Assembly (NCBI RefSeq): GCF_037977235.1
Contig: NZ_CP150276.1
Span: 3,224,001-3,288,000, forward strand
From: Paenibacillus sp. FSL K6-0276
Lineage (GTDB): Bacteria; Bacillota; Bacilli; Paenibacillales; Paenibacillaceae
Direction: 5' to 3'
Length of the DNA stretch: 64,000 nt
The translations under genes and the position numbers were made by a program. This document shows positions 32,314 through 41,118 of the stretch, piece after piece. Within the stretch, counting starts at the first letter, position 1. Each line of letters starts with the position of its first letter. The notes below the pieces were generated by a model that did not search any database, was not told the DNA's origin, and saw nothing but the letters and a program-made list of their open reading frames with translations.

Positions 32314-32718
32314 CTACATAAATGCAGAAATAATTAATGCTCCCGTAATTTGCAGCGAACCTGATAGTAAGCCATACCCGATTTTGCCAAGCTGTGTACC
32401 ATGATCCAGATCCAGATTCCCCCATTTAGCCAATAGAAGACGGACCGTTCTTTCCAAAATAAGCAAAAGAAAAAATGATACTATCGAGATCAGCAAAGCA
32501 TCTAGCAGGCTGTTAGAAGCAGCTATCGATGACGATAAAATAAATGCTTGTGCCAATAGCTTCATTACAAAACGTGTAGTAACTGCCATATTTCCAGCCT
32601 TTAACTCTTCTAAATCATTGTATCGCGTGAAAAGTGAATCTACGAACATCAGCACAAACAGTAACACCGCGCCGCTCACCGTCCACACGACCATGGACAC
32701 CAGGATATGGAGATCCAT
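32314..32718 (-). CDS. DUF350 membrane protein
   Basis: 134 residues, four predicted membrane segments: HILVSMVVWTVSGAVLLFVL; NMAVTTRFVMKLLAQAFILS; LLDALLISIVSFFLLLILER; GLLSGSLQITGALIISAFM. This is the plan of DUF350 proteins (two pairs of helices). Between PspA and DUF4178 on the same strand, so likely a membrane partner of PspA. Confidence 0.75.
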   Translation of the reverse strand: MDLHILVSMVVWTVSGAVLLFVLMFVDSLFTRYNDLEELKAGNMAVTTRFVMKLLAQAFILSSSIAASNSLLDALLISIVSFFLLLILERTVRLLLAKWGNLDLDHGTQLGKIGYGLLSGSLQITGALIISAFM

Positions 32719-32841
32719 TCTATAGCCCCCGCTTATTCATTTTGCATGCCTGTCATAAGCATAGATAAAGCGAAGAGGAAACGATATTCCTGTCTCCCCT
32801 TCGCCTGTGAACATCAGCCGTGAATCGGCTAAGATCAAATG

Positions 32842-33510
32842 TTATTGCTTCTCGTATTGTTTCATCAGAGCAGCCAGTTCATCTTCCACTGCTTGATCTT
32901 TATTCAGCTTCTCGAACTCATCATCAAGTGATTTGTTGCTCGAGCTCATCTCATTGCTAGCTTCAGCTTGAGCTTCTGCTTGCAGCATTTTATCTTCCAT
33001 ACGTTTCAGACCAGCTGATGCGGAATCGGAGCTGAAACCACTCATTGCTTTGTTAATCTCAGTTTGAGCTTTGGCAGCATTATAACGAGCAACCAATGTT
33101 TCGCGTTTGTTCTTCATTTGAGTGAGCTGCTTGCGCATCTCGTCAAGCTTGCCACGAAGATTATCCGCAGATGCCTTGTTCTGGTCGAAGCTAGTTTTGT
33201 ATTCTATCAGTTTAGCTTCAGCAGCCTTCTTCTCTTCCAGAGCACGGCGAGCAAGGTCAACATTACCAGCTTGAGCTGCAGCATGTGCCTGTTGAGTACG
33301 TTTGTTAACAAGCGCCTCCTGCTCTTCATAAAGCTGCTTGAACTTCTTCTCAATAGCGATTTGAGCCGCTACAGCTTTTTCTGCATCTTCCAAATCTTCG
33401 GTCATATCACGAATGTACTGGTCCGTCATCTTAATCGGGTCTTCTGCTTTGTCAATAATCGCATTTACGTTAGACATTGTTAAATCGCGCAATCTTTTAA
33501 ATATAGACAT
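32842..33510 (-). CDS. pspA: PspA/IM30 (Vipp1) family protein
   Basis: 222 residues, normal length. SIFKRLRDLTMSNVNAIIDK AEDP at the start is the amphipathic helix region, followed by long coiled coils (AEKAVAAQIAIEKKFKQLYE, EKKAAEAKLIEYKTSFDQNK) to the end. PspA proteins are ESCRT-III-like and form scaffolds on stressed membranes. ATG with TGGAGGAA upstream. Middle of the LpdD-like, PspA, DUF350, DUF4178 run. Confidence 0.92.
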   Translation of the reverse strand: MSIFKRLRDLTMSNVNAIIDKAEDPIKMTDQYIRDMTEDLEDAEKAVAAQIAIEKKFKQLYEEQEALVNKRTQQAHAAAQAGNVDLARRALEEKKAAEAKLIEYKTSFDQNKASADNLRGKLDEMRKQLTQMKNKRETLVARYNAAKAQTEINKAMSGFSSDSASAGLKRMEDKMLQAEAQAEASNEMSSSNKSLDDEFEKLNKDQAVEDELAALMKQYEKQ

Positions 33511-33580
33511 GGTTTCATTCCTCCAAAAGATAATTTAAATGCTTACTTGATATCTTTTACGCAGAATTGCCAATACCGTT

Positions 33581-33919
33581 TCAAATTTGTTGCGCTAAAT
33601 GTTGATTTACTTTATTATTCACAATCTCCACGACTTCCATAATGCCTTCTTTCGAGAGATCGTCGTAGTGAATCCCCATAACAACTGTGACTGTCCTGTT
33701 CAGCGCCTCAGCTACCCTGACCGCAATAGACTCGCTTATCATATGCTCTTTATGATGTGGAACAGCAGAGGTCAACACCTCAACCTGATCTCCATTTAGA
33801 TAAGCGGTACTTGCCGCTCCGATATGACGAACACCTCCGCTAATCAAGAGCAAGAGATCGCGGCCAACAGCCGTCGCCGTCAGTTCAATATCATCAGGGT
33901 TGATCTTATTAGAAGCCAA
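33581..33919 (-). CDS. LpdD-like (prenylated flavin chaperone-like) protein
   Basis: 112 residues: IELTATAVGRDLLLLISGGV, RHIGAASTAYLNGDQVEVLT, VPHHKEHMISESIAVRVAEA and NRTVTVVMGIHYDDLSKEGI. The compact alpha/beta pattern with SGG..HIGA and VTVVxGIHxDxxS is what I recall for the LpdD-like family that accompanies UbiD-type decarboxylases. No UbiD or UbiX gene is present; it lies between pyrD (24 bases) and pspA. Role here unknown. Confidence 0.55.
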   Translation of the reverse strand: MASNKINPDDIELTATAVGRDLLLLISGGVRHIGAASTAYLNGDQVEVLTSAVPHHKEHMISESIAVRVAEALNRTVTVVMGIHYDDLSKEGIMEVVEIVNNKVNQHLAQQI

Positions 33920-33942
33920 TAGTATCTCCTCACTACTCCACT

Positions 33943-34875
33943 TTATATAATGCCACGTATTTCATCCAGTGATTGGATGTTCTCTTGAACCATGAATTGC
34001 TCAAGCTCTTCAACAAGCTGACTACCTGCTCGTAAATTCATGAAATTGTAAGTTCCCACTTGGATAACCGCAGCTCCTGCCATAATAAATTCAATAATAT
34101 CAGTGGCTGTGGTGATGCCACCCATTCCGATCACAGGAATAGATATGTTCTGGGCAACTTGATGCACCATGCGCAGAGCGACTGGCTTTATCGCAGGTCC
34201 GGACAGTCCGGCATACAAGTTATTAAATACACTACTTCTACGGCGTACATCAATCTTCATTCCGGAAATGGTGTTAATTAGCGAGACTGCGTCTGCTCCC
34301 TCTTCCTGACACATTTGCGCCATTTCAACGATATTCTCCGCGCCTGGAGACAGTTTTACTGCAAGTGGCAGCTTGGTGGCACGTCTAACGGCCTGTACTA
34401 CTTTTTGAGCTTCAGAGGTCTTGATCCCAAATGCGATTCCGCCTTCTTTTACATTAGGACAGGAAATATTCAATTCAATCATATCTACAGCTGTCTTCCC
34501 TAAGCTTGAACGGAGATCTGCATCACGCTGGATCATCTCTGCTCCAAGTACGTAATCCTCAAGAGTGCCGCCCCCAAGATTCACCAAACGAGCGGTATCG
34601 AGCGTTTCCCAATAAGGGCATTCTTTTTCTAAGAACGCGCCTACACCTGGATTCTCCAGTCCTACACTATTCAGCATTCCAGAGGCTGTCTCGTATACAC
34701 GAGTGCCAGGATTACCTGCTTTTGGATGGAGGGTGAGCCCTTTACCTGAGATTCCACCTAGCAAAGACACATCATACAGCTTTCCATATTCACGACCAAA
34801 GCCAAATGTTCCAGATGCCATAATAATCGGATTCTTAAAATGAACGCCTGCAATAGTTGTACTCATCTTAGTCAT
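33943..34875 (-). CDS. pyrD: Dihydroorotate dehydrogenase B, catalytic subunit
   Basis: 310 residues. Class 1 barrel signs: [43 protein letters not shown] with the class 1B catalytic Cys (~residue 135); [57 protein letters not shown]. Oxidises dihydroorotate to orotate in pyrimidine synthesis, passing electrons to PyrK and NAD. ATG overlaps the end of pyrK by 8 bases, with AGGAGGTGA upstream. The rest of the pyr operon is not here. Confidence 0.93.
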   Translation of the reverse strand: MTKMSTTIAGVHFKNPIIMASGTFGFGREYGKLYDVSLLGGISGKGLTLHPKAGNPGTRVYETASGMLNSVGLENPGVGAFLEKECPYWETLDTARLVNLGGGTLEDYVLGAEMIQRDADLRSSLGKTAVDMIELNISCPNVKEGGIAFGIKTSEAQKVVQAVRRATKLPLAVKLSPGAENIVEMAQMCQEEGADAVSLINTISGMKIDVRRRSSVFNNLYAGLSGPAIKPVALRMVHQVAQNISIPVIGMGGITTATDIIEFIMAGAAVIQVGTYNFMNLRAGSQLVEELEQFMVQENIQSLDEIRGII

Positions 34876-35572
34876 GGAAAATCACCTCCTCAGCAAGAAA
34901 CACAGGTCCGTCTGCACAAGCCTTTCGTTGACCATCACGACAGGACACACTGCAGACAAGACAGGCTCCAATACCGCAAGCCATTCGGTTCTCCAAAGAT
35001 AGGTAAACTTTTGTTCTGCTGCCTGCCTCTTCAGCGGCTATACCTTTAAGCTGTGCAGCTTTAAGCATAGGATGCGGACCGCAGACAAAAACATGATCAT
35101 ACTGACTAAAATCCACACGATCCAAAATAAATCCGCCCACATCTACTGTAAGCTCATTGGCGAATGGACGGAAAGCTTCTGTCCGGTAAGCTTCTCGGCT
35201 AAAGCCTAAATAGATATCACATCCAGGAAGCTGTTTCGCACAATAATAAAGAGGCGCAATTCCTATTCCACCGCCGATTAGTGCAACCTTCCCTTCGACC
35301 TGTGGAAATCCCGTACCAAAAGGTCCCTCGAGCTCCACCGAATCACCTGAAGTCAAGCGTGAGAATATCTCAGTACCTTCTCCAACAACATGATATAGAA
35401 ATTCAATACTATCTTCGTTTACTTCATGTATACTTAACGGTCTGGAAAGAATGGGATATGCGCCCCATGCCCGTAACATGTAGAATTGACCCATTTTACC
35501 GCCACTATTCGTTTCAACCTTAAGGTGGTACACTCCGTCTGTTAGCCGATCGTTACTTAAAACCATCCCCAC
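34868..35572 (-). CDS. pyrK: Dihydroorotate dehydrogenase B, electron-transfer subunit
   Basis: 234 residues from GTG 35572, chosen because AAGGAG lies nine bases upstream; a TTG at 35590 would place that site inside the gene. FAD-binding RPLSIHEVN near 48, NAD-binding [19 protein letters not shown] near 95-113, and the C-terminal 2Fe-2S cluster cysteines in [20 protein letters not shown] plus [10 protein letters not shown]. Moves electrons from PyrD to NAD. First gene of the pyrK-pyrD pair. Confidence 0.92.
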   Translation of the reverse strand: MGMVLSNDRLTDGVYHLKVETNSGGKMGQFYMLRAWGAYPILSRPLSIHEVNEDSIEFLYHVVGEGTEIFSRLTSGDSVELEGPFGTGFPQVEGKVALIGGGIGIAPLYYCAKQLPGCDIYLGFSREAYRTEAFRPFANELTVDVGGFILDRVDFSQYDHVFVCGPHPMLKAAQLKGIAAEEAGSRTKVYLSLENRMACGIGACLVCSVSCRDGQRKACADGPVFLAEEVIFHD

Positions 35573-35659
35573 GTTATCAAGCTCCTTCAAATTTTATCTT
35601 TATTAAGATTGCCTTAGAAGGAGTATAAAATCTGTGACAAACTTCACACTGAATGCTGA

Positions 35660-36694
35660 TTATCCTCTTTTCCAGATCCCACGTTCATAAGGTTTAGGTA
35701 CGTTAATTACGCCTCCAAGCGCTTCTTCCGCATGTAAAGCCCAATATGGATCGCTTAACATCCCGCGGCCAACGGCTACCAGTTCCGCACGTTCTTCAGC
35801 GACGATGGACTGTGCCTCAGTATAGGATTCAAGCCGCCCCACTGCAATTACAGGCACGTGTAATCCACTACGGATATACTCTGCCAGATCTACTTGATAG
35901 GCAGGTCCTGCGTTAGGCCCCCCATTTGAACCTATGGGACCTTCCCCACCGGAAGAAACATGGAGCATATCCACTCCAGCATTCTTATATCGTCTGCAAA
36001 TATCCAGGGCGTAAGCAGCATCATATCCACCCTCTACATATTCCTTCGCAGATATTCTCATGATTAATGGCATGTCCACAGGAACAACTTCTCGGACTGC
36101 TTTAACTACTTGTTCTCCAAAAAGCGCAGGATCTTGTCCATATTCATCTTCTCTGACATTTGTCAGTGGTGAATGAAACTGGTGAATTAAATAACCGTGT
36201 GCACCATGAATTTCGACCGTATCAAATCCTGCCTCCACAGCTCTGCGCGCACCTTCACGGAAGGCTTCAATCATCTCAGAAATCCCTTCCTTTGAAAGAG
36301 CCTGTGGCGTTTTGGAATTAGCATCAAAAGGAATTGCAGATGGAGCCACTGGTGGTTCAGCATCCACTGCTTTACGTCCAGCGTGTCCTAATTGAATAGC
36401 GATTTTTGACCCATAAGCATGTACACCATCCGTGATCCTACGATAAGCTGCAATTTGCGTGTCACTCCAGATTCCTGTATCTCGATTGGTGATTCTACCG
36501 TCTGGATGAACACCCGTCATTTCCACGATGATAAATCCTGTACCTCCAATAGCACGGCTTACATAATGAACATAATGCCAATCATTAGGGATGCCATCCT
36601 CTTTATCCACCGAATACTGGCACATAGGCGGCATAACAATACGATTCTTCAACGATAACCCCTTCAACTCATACGGTGCAAACAAATCAGACAT
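35660..36694 (-). CDS. namA: NADPH dehydrogenase NamA-like (old yellow enzyme)
   Basis: 344 residues from ATG 36694, with GGAG six bases upstream. YqjM-type OYE: LKNRIVMPPMCQYSVDKEDG carries the regulatory Cys (~25); AIQLGHAGRKA (His) near 100; EIHGAHGYLIHQFHSPLTNV near 163; GGEGPIGSNGGPNAGPAYQV; VAVGRGMLSDPYW near 310. FMN enzyme that reduces activated C=C bonds with NADPH; may detoxify electrophiles. Monocistronic. Confidence 0.92.
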   Translation of the reverse strand: MSDLFAPYELKGLSLKNRIVMPPMCQYSVDKEDGIPNDWHYVHYVSRAIGGTGFIIVEMTGVHPDGRITNRDTGIWSDTQIAAYRRITDGVHAYGSKIAIQLGHAGRKAVDAEPPVAPSAIPFDANSKTPQALSKEGISEMIEAFREGARRAVEAGFDTVEIHGAHGYLIHQFHSPLTNVREDEYGQDPALFGEQVVKAVREVVPVDMPLIMRISAKEYVEGGYDAAYALDICRRYKNAGVDMLHVSSGGEGPIGSNGGPNAGPAYQVDLAEYIRSGLHVPVIAVGRLESYTEAQSIVAEERAELVAVGRGMLSDPYWALHAEEALGGVINVPKPYERGIWKRG

Positions 36695-36878
36695 CATTGT
36701 CTCCATCCTTCCGAATCTATAATTGGCTCGGGAATCTCCCGTTCTATTAGTATACACGCATTGGTTCCTTCAAGAAATCTTAACTCAACCTCTTCGATAA
36801 GTAGCATAAATTCACCCATCTATGGAGATAACAATTAAGAATATGGCGATGTTCAGGTAGTAAAGGAGGCAGATGGGG

Positions 36879-37760
36879 ATGCATTTTCAACGGAGAGGTA
36901 AGAAACTGCTCGTAATATTAGGAACAATCATACTTATGCTATTCCCAACCTATTCTTCAGAGGTTGTGTCAGCCCCTGTTCAGAGTCAGAAGACTCCACA
37001 GAATCATACACAAAGTGTACCCGCTTCAGACGAAGATAAGGCGATTTCAGCAGGTAGCTCTGCTACAAATAGTTCGACGCTTAACAACCATAAGACCACT
37101 AAAGGTCTGACGTTAAGTCAGTTATTACACAAATATCCGGAGACATTTAAGACTAGTGGGCCTCGGAATAAAGTCATCGCCCTTACTTTCGATGATGTTC
37201 CTGACCCAAGATTTACACCCCAATTGCTTAACATCCTTAAGAAATATAATGTCAAAGCAACCTTCTTTGTGGTGGGAAATCGAGCAAAGAAACATCCAGC
37301 TATGGTGAGAAGGATGATTAGAGAAGGACATGCGATTGGAAATCACTCGTATAACCACCCTCAGTTTGTGAAGCTGCAGATGAACGATTTTAGAACACAA
37401 ATCATTAAGACCGAAAATATTATACAAACCTTGGCCGGATATAAACCCCGTCTAATTCGCCCACCCTATGGGGACATCAGTGAACAGCAGCTAAAATGGG
37501 CAAAAAATAATGGCTACACGCTCGTGAATTGGAATGTGGACTCTTTGGACTGGAAAGGACTTTCCAAAAACCAAGTTAGAAATAACATTCTAGCCCATGT
37601 TGGAAAAGGAGCTATTATTCTTCAACACGGTGGAGGCGGTCCAGGTAGTCATCTTCAAGGATCGATTGAAGCCTTACCTGAAGTAATAACAATTATGCGA
37701 AAACGGGGCTATACTTTCGTTACCGTTCCTCAATTACTACAGGTCTCCAAAAGTAAATAA
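36879..37760 (+). CDS. Polysaccharide deacetylase (NodB fold), secreted
   Basis: 293 residues from ATG 36879, nine bases after AGGAGG (an ATG two codons earlier is too close). Signal peptide (KKLLVILGTIILMLFPTYS), Ser/Thr linker, then CE4 motifs: ALTFDDVPD (catalytic Asp, metal Asp), GNHSYNHPQFV (metal His pair), LIRPPYGDISE, NWNVDSLDWKG and IILQHGGGGPG. Removes N-acetyl groups from peptidoglycan or a similar polymer outside the cell. The ALTFDDVP form resembles the spore PdaA-like group. Confidence 0.9.
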   Translation: MHFQRRGKKLLVILGTIILMLFPTYSSEVVSAPVQSQKTPQNHTQSVPASDEDKAISAGSSATNSSTLNNHKTTKGLTLSQLLHKYPETFKTSGPRNKVIALTFDDVPDPRFTPQLLNILKKYNVKATFFVVGNRAKKHPAMVRRMIREGHAIGNHSYNHPQFVKLQMNDFRTQIIKTENIIQTLAGYKPRLIRPPYGDISEQQLKWAKNNGYTLVNWNVDSLDWKGLSKNQVRNNILAHVGKGAIILQHGGGGPGSHLQGSIEALPEVITIMRKRGYTFVTVPQLLQVSKSK

Positions 37761-37765
37761 AATAT

Positions 37766-37815
37766 CCCCACAAAGTGGAGCTTTGCTTCGATGTGTACTC
37801 AAGTACTTTGTGGGG
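37766..37815 (+). terminator. Hairpin after the deacetylase gene
   Basis: CCCCACAAAGT ... ACTTTGTGGGG with a 28-base loop; no T-run follows, so termination is weakly supported. Confidence 0.45.
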
Positions 37816-37843
37816 GCCCCAAATATATATTTTCTGATACGTT

Positions 37844-37880
37844 AAAAAACGGAGGCAGCCGCTTAGGACTCCCTCCGTTT
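37844..37880 (-). terminator. Intrinsic terminator of the 3D-domain gene
   Basis: Minus strand AAACGGAGG ... CCTCCGTTT with TTTTTT tail; about 70 bases after the stop at 37952. Confidence 0.75.
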
Positions 37881-37951
37881 CTTGTTTAATCTTATCTGAG
37901 AACTTTCCATAACTCTAAGTTATCTTTATAATTCTCTCTATTATTATCTAC

Positions 37952-38611
37952 CTACTTAACAATGTATAATTGTACATATTGATAACCAAAAGACGCTACA
38001 AAGCTTTGGCTACCAGGAATAAAGATGTCGATACGATTACCCTTAATCGCACCGCCCACATCTGTTGCCGTAGCTAAAAAAGCTTCTTTTGGCAATCCAT
38101 CGTGTGAATGACCCGTGACCAATACTTTGGTACCGATAGGAATCACATTTGGATCAACAGCAATAGTCCCAAGCTTGAGAGGATTACCGAGATAATCGAC
38201 TGCGCCCCATCCTCCGTTCTCACTGCTTGCGGAAGAATACGCTGAAGCTTTTACTTGAATCGTTTTGTCATAATTGAAGGACTTACCCCATGCTTCAACT
38301 GTTTTAGTATCTGGGTTTACATTTAGACTTGGCGTAATCACTGTTGATTTGTCTGGCGCAGGTACGGACTCAGCCTGCATTTTACTAGGTATTGTAATTT
38401 CGAGACCTTCGTAAATGTTCAATGCTGCAACGTTTGGATTAGCTTTCATTAATTCATTCACACCTACATTGTATTGCTTGGATAAAGTATAAAAAGTATT
38501 GCCTTCCTTAGCGATATGAACACTGTCCGCATGAGCTGGAACGGCATGCAGTAATGCACTGATTCCCATAACTGCAGCAAGGGCTTTAATTGTTCTGAAT
38601 TTGTTCTTCAT
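37952..38611 (-). CDS. Secreted LysM and 3D-domain cell-wall protein (YocH-like)
   Basis: 219 residues. Signal peptide (MKNKFRTIKALAAVMGISAL to HAD), one LysM (IAKEGNTFYTLSKQYNVGVN then LYEGLEITIPS-like) at residues 32-77, linker, and a C-terminal 3D domain: TIQVKASAYSS, LKLGTIAVDPNVIPIGTKVL and the triad-bearing ATDVGGAIKGNRIDIFIP. 3D domains are lytic-transglycosylase-like folds; B. subtilis YocH of this plan is a muropeptide-releasing wall lytic enzyme. Leader contains two hairpins (38631-38687). Confidence 0.9.
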   Translation of the reverse strand: MKNKFRTIKALAAVMGISALLHAVPAHADSVHIAKEGNTFYTLSKQYNVGVNELMKANPNVAALNIYEGLEITIPSKMQAESVPAPDKSTVITPSLNVNPDTKTVEAWGKSFNYDKTIQVKASAYSSASSENGGWGAVDYLGNPLKLGTIAVDPNVIPIGTKVLVTGHSHDGLPKEAFLATATDVGGAIKGNRIDIFIPGSQSFVASFGYQYVQLYIVK

Positions 38612-38630
38612 AATTGCCTCCTCATTAGAT

Positions 38631-38687
38631 GAGCGTAAACAGTATGACTTCCGTATACGCTCGTGTACATTTTAAGTACTTATGTAC
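38631..38687 (-). other. Leader hairpins before the 3D-domain gene
   Basis: Minus strand: GTACAT/ATGTAC (38687-38665) and GAGCGTA/TACGCTC (38662-38631), both between the likely promoter and the start at 38611. I do not see the conserved core of the c-di-AMP (ydaO) riboswitch that often controls such genes. Confidence 0.4.
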
Positions 38688-38828
38688 ATCTTGTGTGATG
38701 TCTTGATGTGTTGCAGTCTTTTGTAAAACTGACAGGACTTAATATATCACAATTTTGTAACCAATGCTTATGTAATTGTTACCATTATGAAATATCAAGT
38801 TTCAATATTGTCATTTTTGCGGATGGTT

Positions 38829-38854
38829 GTCAACATAATTTTTATTATGTAAAC
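38829..38854. repeat. dif-like palindrome, copy 5
   Basis: GTCAACATA, 8-base loop, TATGTAAAC; one central mismatch pair in the arms. As 11-6-11: TGTCAACATAA / TTTTTA / TTATGTAAACC. Lies in the divergent region between the 3D gene and ppk. Confidence 0.55.
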
Positions 38855-39003
38855 CAACTCACAACACATATGTACCTTTTCAAAAAATTATCATATAAAA
38901 TTCCCGAAGATTTTACATAGAGTTAACATTTCATACTTTATCCAATAGTAGAATGATAGAATATGATAAATAGATTAGACAACGAATCATATTTGGAGGT
39001 CCC

Positions 39004-41118
39004 ATGAATACAGAAGAGCATAAAAACAACCAAAGCAGTCCAGCCACTGCTTACCTCAATAGGGATTTGAGCTGGATCGAGTTTAACCGACGCGTGCTTA
39101 AAGAAGCGCAAGACCCTGATAATCCGCTAATGGAACGAGCAAGATTTCTGGCTATCGTCTCAAGCAATCTTGATGAATTTATAAGCGTTCGAGTAGCAGG
39201 AATTCAAGATCAGATCCGGGCAGGCTATACAAAAAAAGATTTTACTGGCTACACCCCCTCCGGGCTATATAAACGCCTCATCAAACGAGTTACCAAAATT
39301 GTTGCCGACCAATACCGAATTTTCCGTGATATTTCACGGAGTTTGCATAAAGAAGGTATCGTTTTTGTGGATTATGAGGATCTCACTCATGCACAAGAGC
39401 AGTCCATAGAACAATATTACCGGGATATTATCTATCCTGTACTTACGCCAATGGCTGTAGATCAGAGTCGACCGTTTCCACTCGTTCATAGCCAATTTAT
39501 CTATTTGGCAGTAGTTCTTACTCGTAAGAATGGTCATGAAGAAGAGCCTTATTTTGCTATTCTACAAATTCCATCTAATCTGCCAAGATGTATTCCTCTT
39601 CCACACCGATCTAACAGCAAGAAACGGCAGTTTGTATTTATCGAGGATGTCATCCGTCATCACATTCAAACTTTATTTAGTGGTTACGAACCCGTTGCCG
39701 TTAGTGAATTTCGTTTGACTCGCAACTCTGATCTCACGATCGACGAGGAAGGTGCCGAGGATCTTCTAGAAGAGATTGAAAAAGAGCTGCGCAAGCGTCG
39801 TCGCGGAGTTCCAGCAAGGCTTGAAGTACAAAAAGGAATCCATCCGTATGCTTTGGAACAGCTCCAAGCTGAGTTTGAACTGGAAGACTTCGTATTTGAA
39901 ATTGAAGGTCCACTGGATCTAGGTTTCCTTCGTAATTTTTCCGGCAGTATAAAAGGCTTTGGATACTTAAACTATCCAAGCATTGAGCCCGTCTACCCTG
40001 CTGAATTTGAAGAAAACGAGGATTTCTTTGAGGTATTGCGTGAACGGGACGTCCTAGTCTACCACCCTTACGAATCCTTTGATGCGATGACGGACTTCAT
40101 TATTCAAGCCTCTGAGGACGAACATGTGATGGCCATTAAGATGACTTTATACCGAGTTAGCGGAAACTCTCCTCTGATCACCGCACTCGCTAATGCTGCT
40201 GAGTCCGGTAAACAGGTTACAGTCGTTGTAGAGTTAAAAGCACGATTTGATGAGGAACGTAACATCGCTTGGGCCCGACAACTTGAAAAATCTGGATGTC
40301 ATGTCGTTTATGGTCTTGTTGGACTCAAAACACATGCTAAAGTTACCTTGATCGTCCGTCAAGAAGGTCATGAATTACGTCGCTATGTGCATGTAGGCAC
40401 AGGAAACTACAATGACAGTACAGCCAAAGTCTACACAGATCTCAGTCTATTTACCGCTCAAAGCGATATCGGACTCGATGCTTCTGAGCTATTTAATCAA
40501 ATGACTGGTTATTCCGCTGATTTTGACTGGAACTCCTTCATTGTAGCTCCAACGGACATGAGCCTTTCTTTACAAAGGCTGATGAAACGTGAAGCGGAAC
40601 ATGCCGCTGCTGGCAGACCTGCACGTATCATTGCCAAGATGAACTCTCTATCTAATCAACAAGTAATTGACGATTTATATGGTGCCGCACAAGCCGGTGT
40701 ATCCATCGATTTAATCGTTCGGGGGGTTTGTTGTCTTCGTCCGGGGATTGAAGGCTTAAGCGAAAACATTACTGTTCGCAGTATTGTAGACCGCTTTTTG
40801 GAGCATTCAAGAATATACTATTTTGAAAATGGCGGAAAACCTGAGGTGTATTTATCCAGTGCAGACTGGATGACTAGAAACCTAACCCGACGGATCGAGC
40901 TGATGTGTCCAGTTAGAGACAGCAATATTCGTAAACAGATCGTTAAGATTCTTGAACTATCCCTTAAAGATAATGTTAAAGCCAGCTTCTTACAGCCTAA
41001 TGGATATTACGAGCAACCAGACGACAAAAAGGCCCCTTTCCGGAGCCAGTTCGCAGCAATGGATGTTACGCGTTGGAAGGGAAACCGAGTTTTACCTTCA
41101 CCGCCCAAGCATTCTTAA
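39004..41118 (+). CDS. ppk1: Polyphosphate kinase 1
   Basis: 704 residues, full length. N-terminal AYLNRDLSWIEFNRRVLKEA; middle NLDEFISVRVAGIQDQ; first phospholipase-D-like half with RFDEERNIAWARQLE and LKTHAKVTLIVR (phospho-accepting His); HVGTGNYNDSTAKVYTDLSL; second half with RIYYFENGGKPEVYLSSADW. Makes polyphosphate from ATP, reversibly. ATG with TTTGGAGG upstream. Its last 53 bases overlap the 3' end of the convergent ppx gene. Confidence 0.95.
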   Translation: MNTEEHKNNQSSPATAYLNRDLSWIEFNRRVLKEAQDPDNPLMERARFLAIVSSNLDEFISVRVAGIQDQIRAGYTKKDFTGYTPSGLYKRLIKRVTKIVADQYRIFRDISRSLHKEGIVFVDYEDLTHAQEQSIEQYYRDIIYPVLTPMAVDQSRPFPLVHSQFIYLAVVLTRKNGHEEEPYFAILQIPSNLPRCIPLPHRSNSKKRQFVFIEDVIRHHIQTLFSGYEPVAVSEFRLTRNSDLTIDEEGAEDLLEEIEKELRKRRRGVPARLEVQKGIHPYALEQLQAEFELEDFVFEIEGPLDLGFLRNFSGSIKGFGYLNYPSIEPVYPAEFEENEDFFEVLRERDVLVYHPYESFDAMTDFIIQASEDEHVMAIKMTLYRVSGNSPLITALANAAESGKQVTVVVELKARFDEERNIAWARQLEKSGCHVVYGLVGLKTHAKVTLIVRQEGHELRRYVHVGTGNYNDSTAKVYTDLSLFTAQSDIGLDASELFNQMTGYSADFDWNSFIVAPTDMSLSLQRLMKREAEHAAAGRPARIIAKMNSLSNQQVIDDLYGAAQAGVSIDLIVRGVCCLRPGIEGLSENITVRSIVDRFLEHSRIYYFENGGKPEVYLSSADWMTRNLTRRIELMCPVRDSNIRKQIVKILELSLKDNVKASFLQPNGYYEQPDDKKAPFRSQFAAMDVTRWKGNRVLPSPPKHS

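Noticed and set aside
38612..38760. c-di-AMP (ydaO-type) riboswitch before the LysM/3D gene
   Set aside because: The gene type often has one, but the conserved core sequences of that riboswitch are not visible; only two simple hairpins are.
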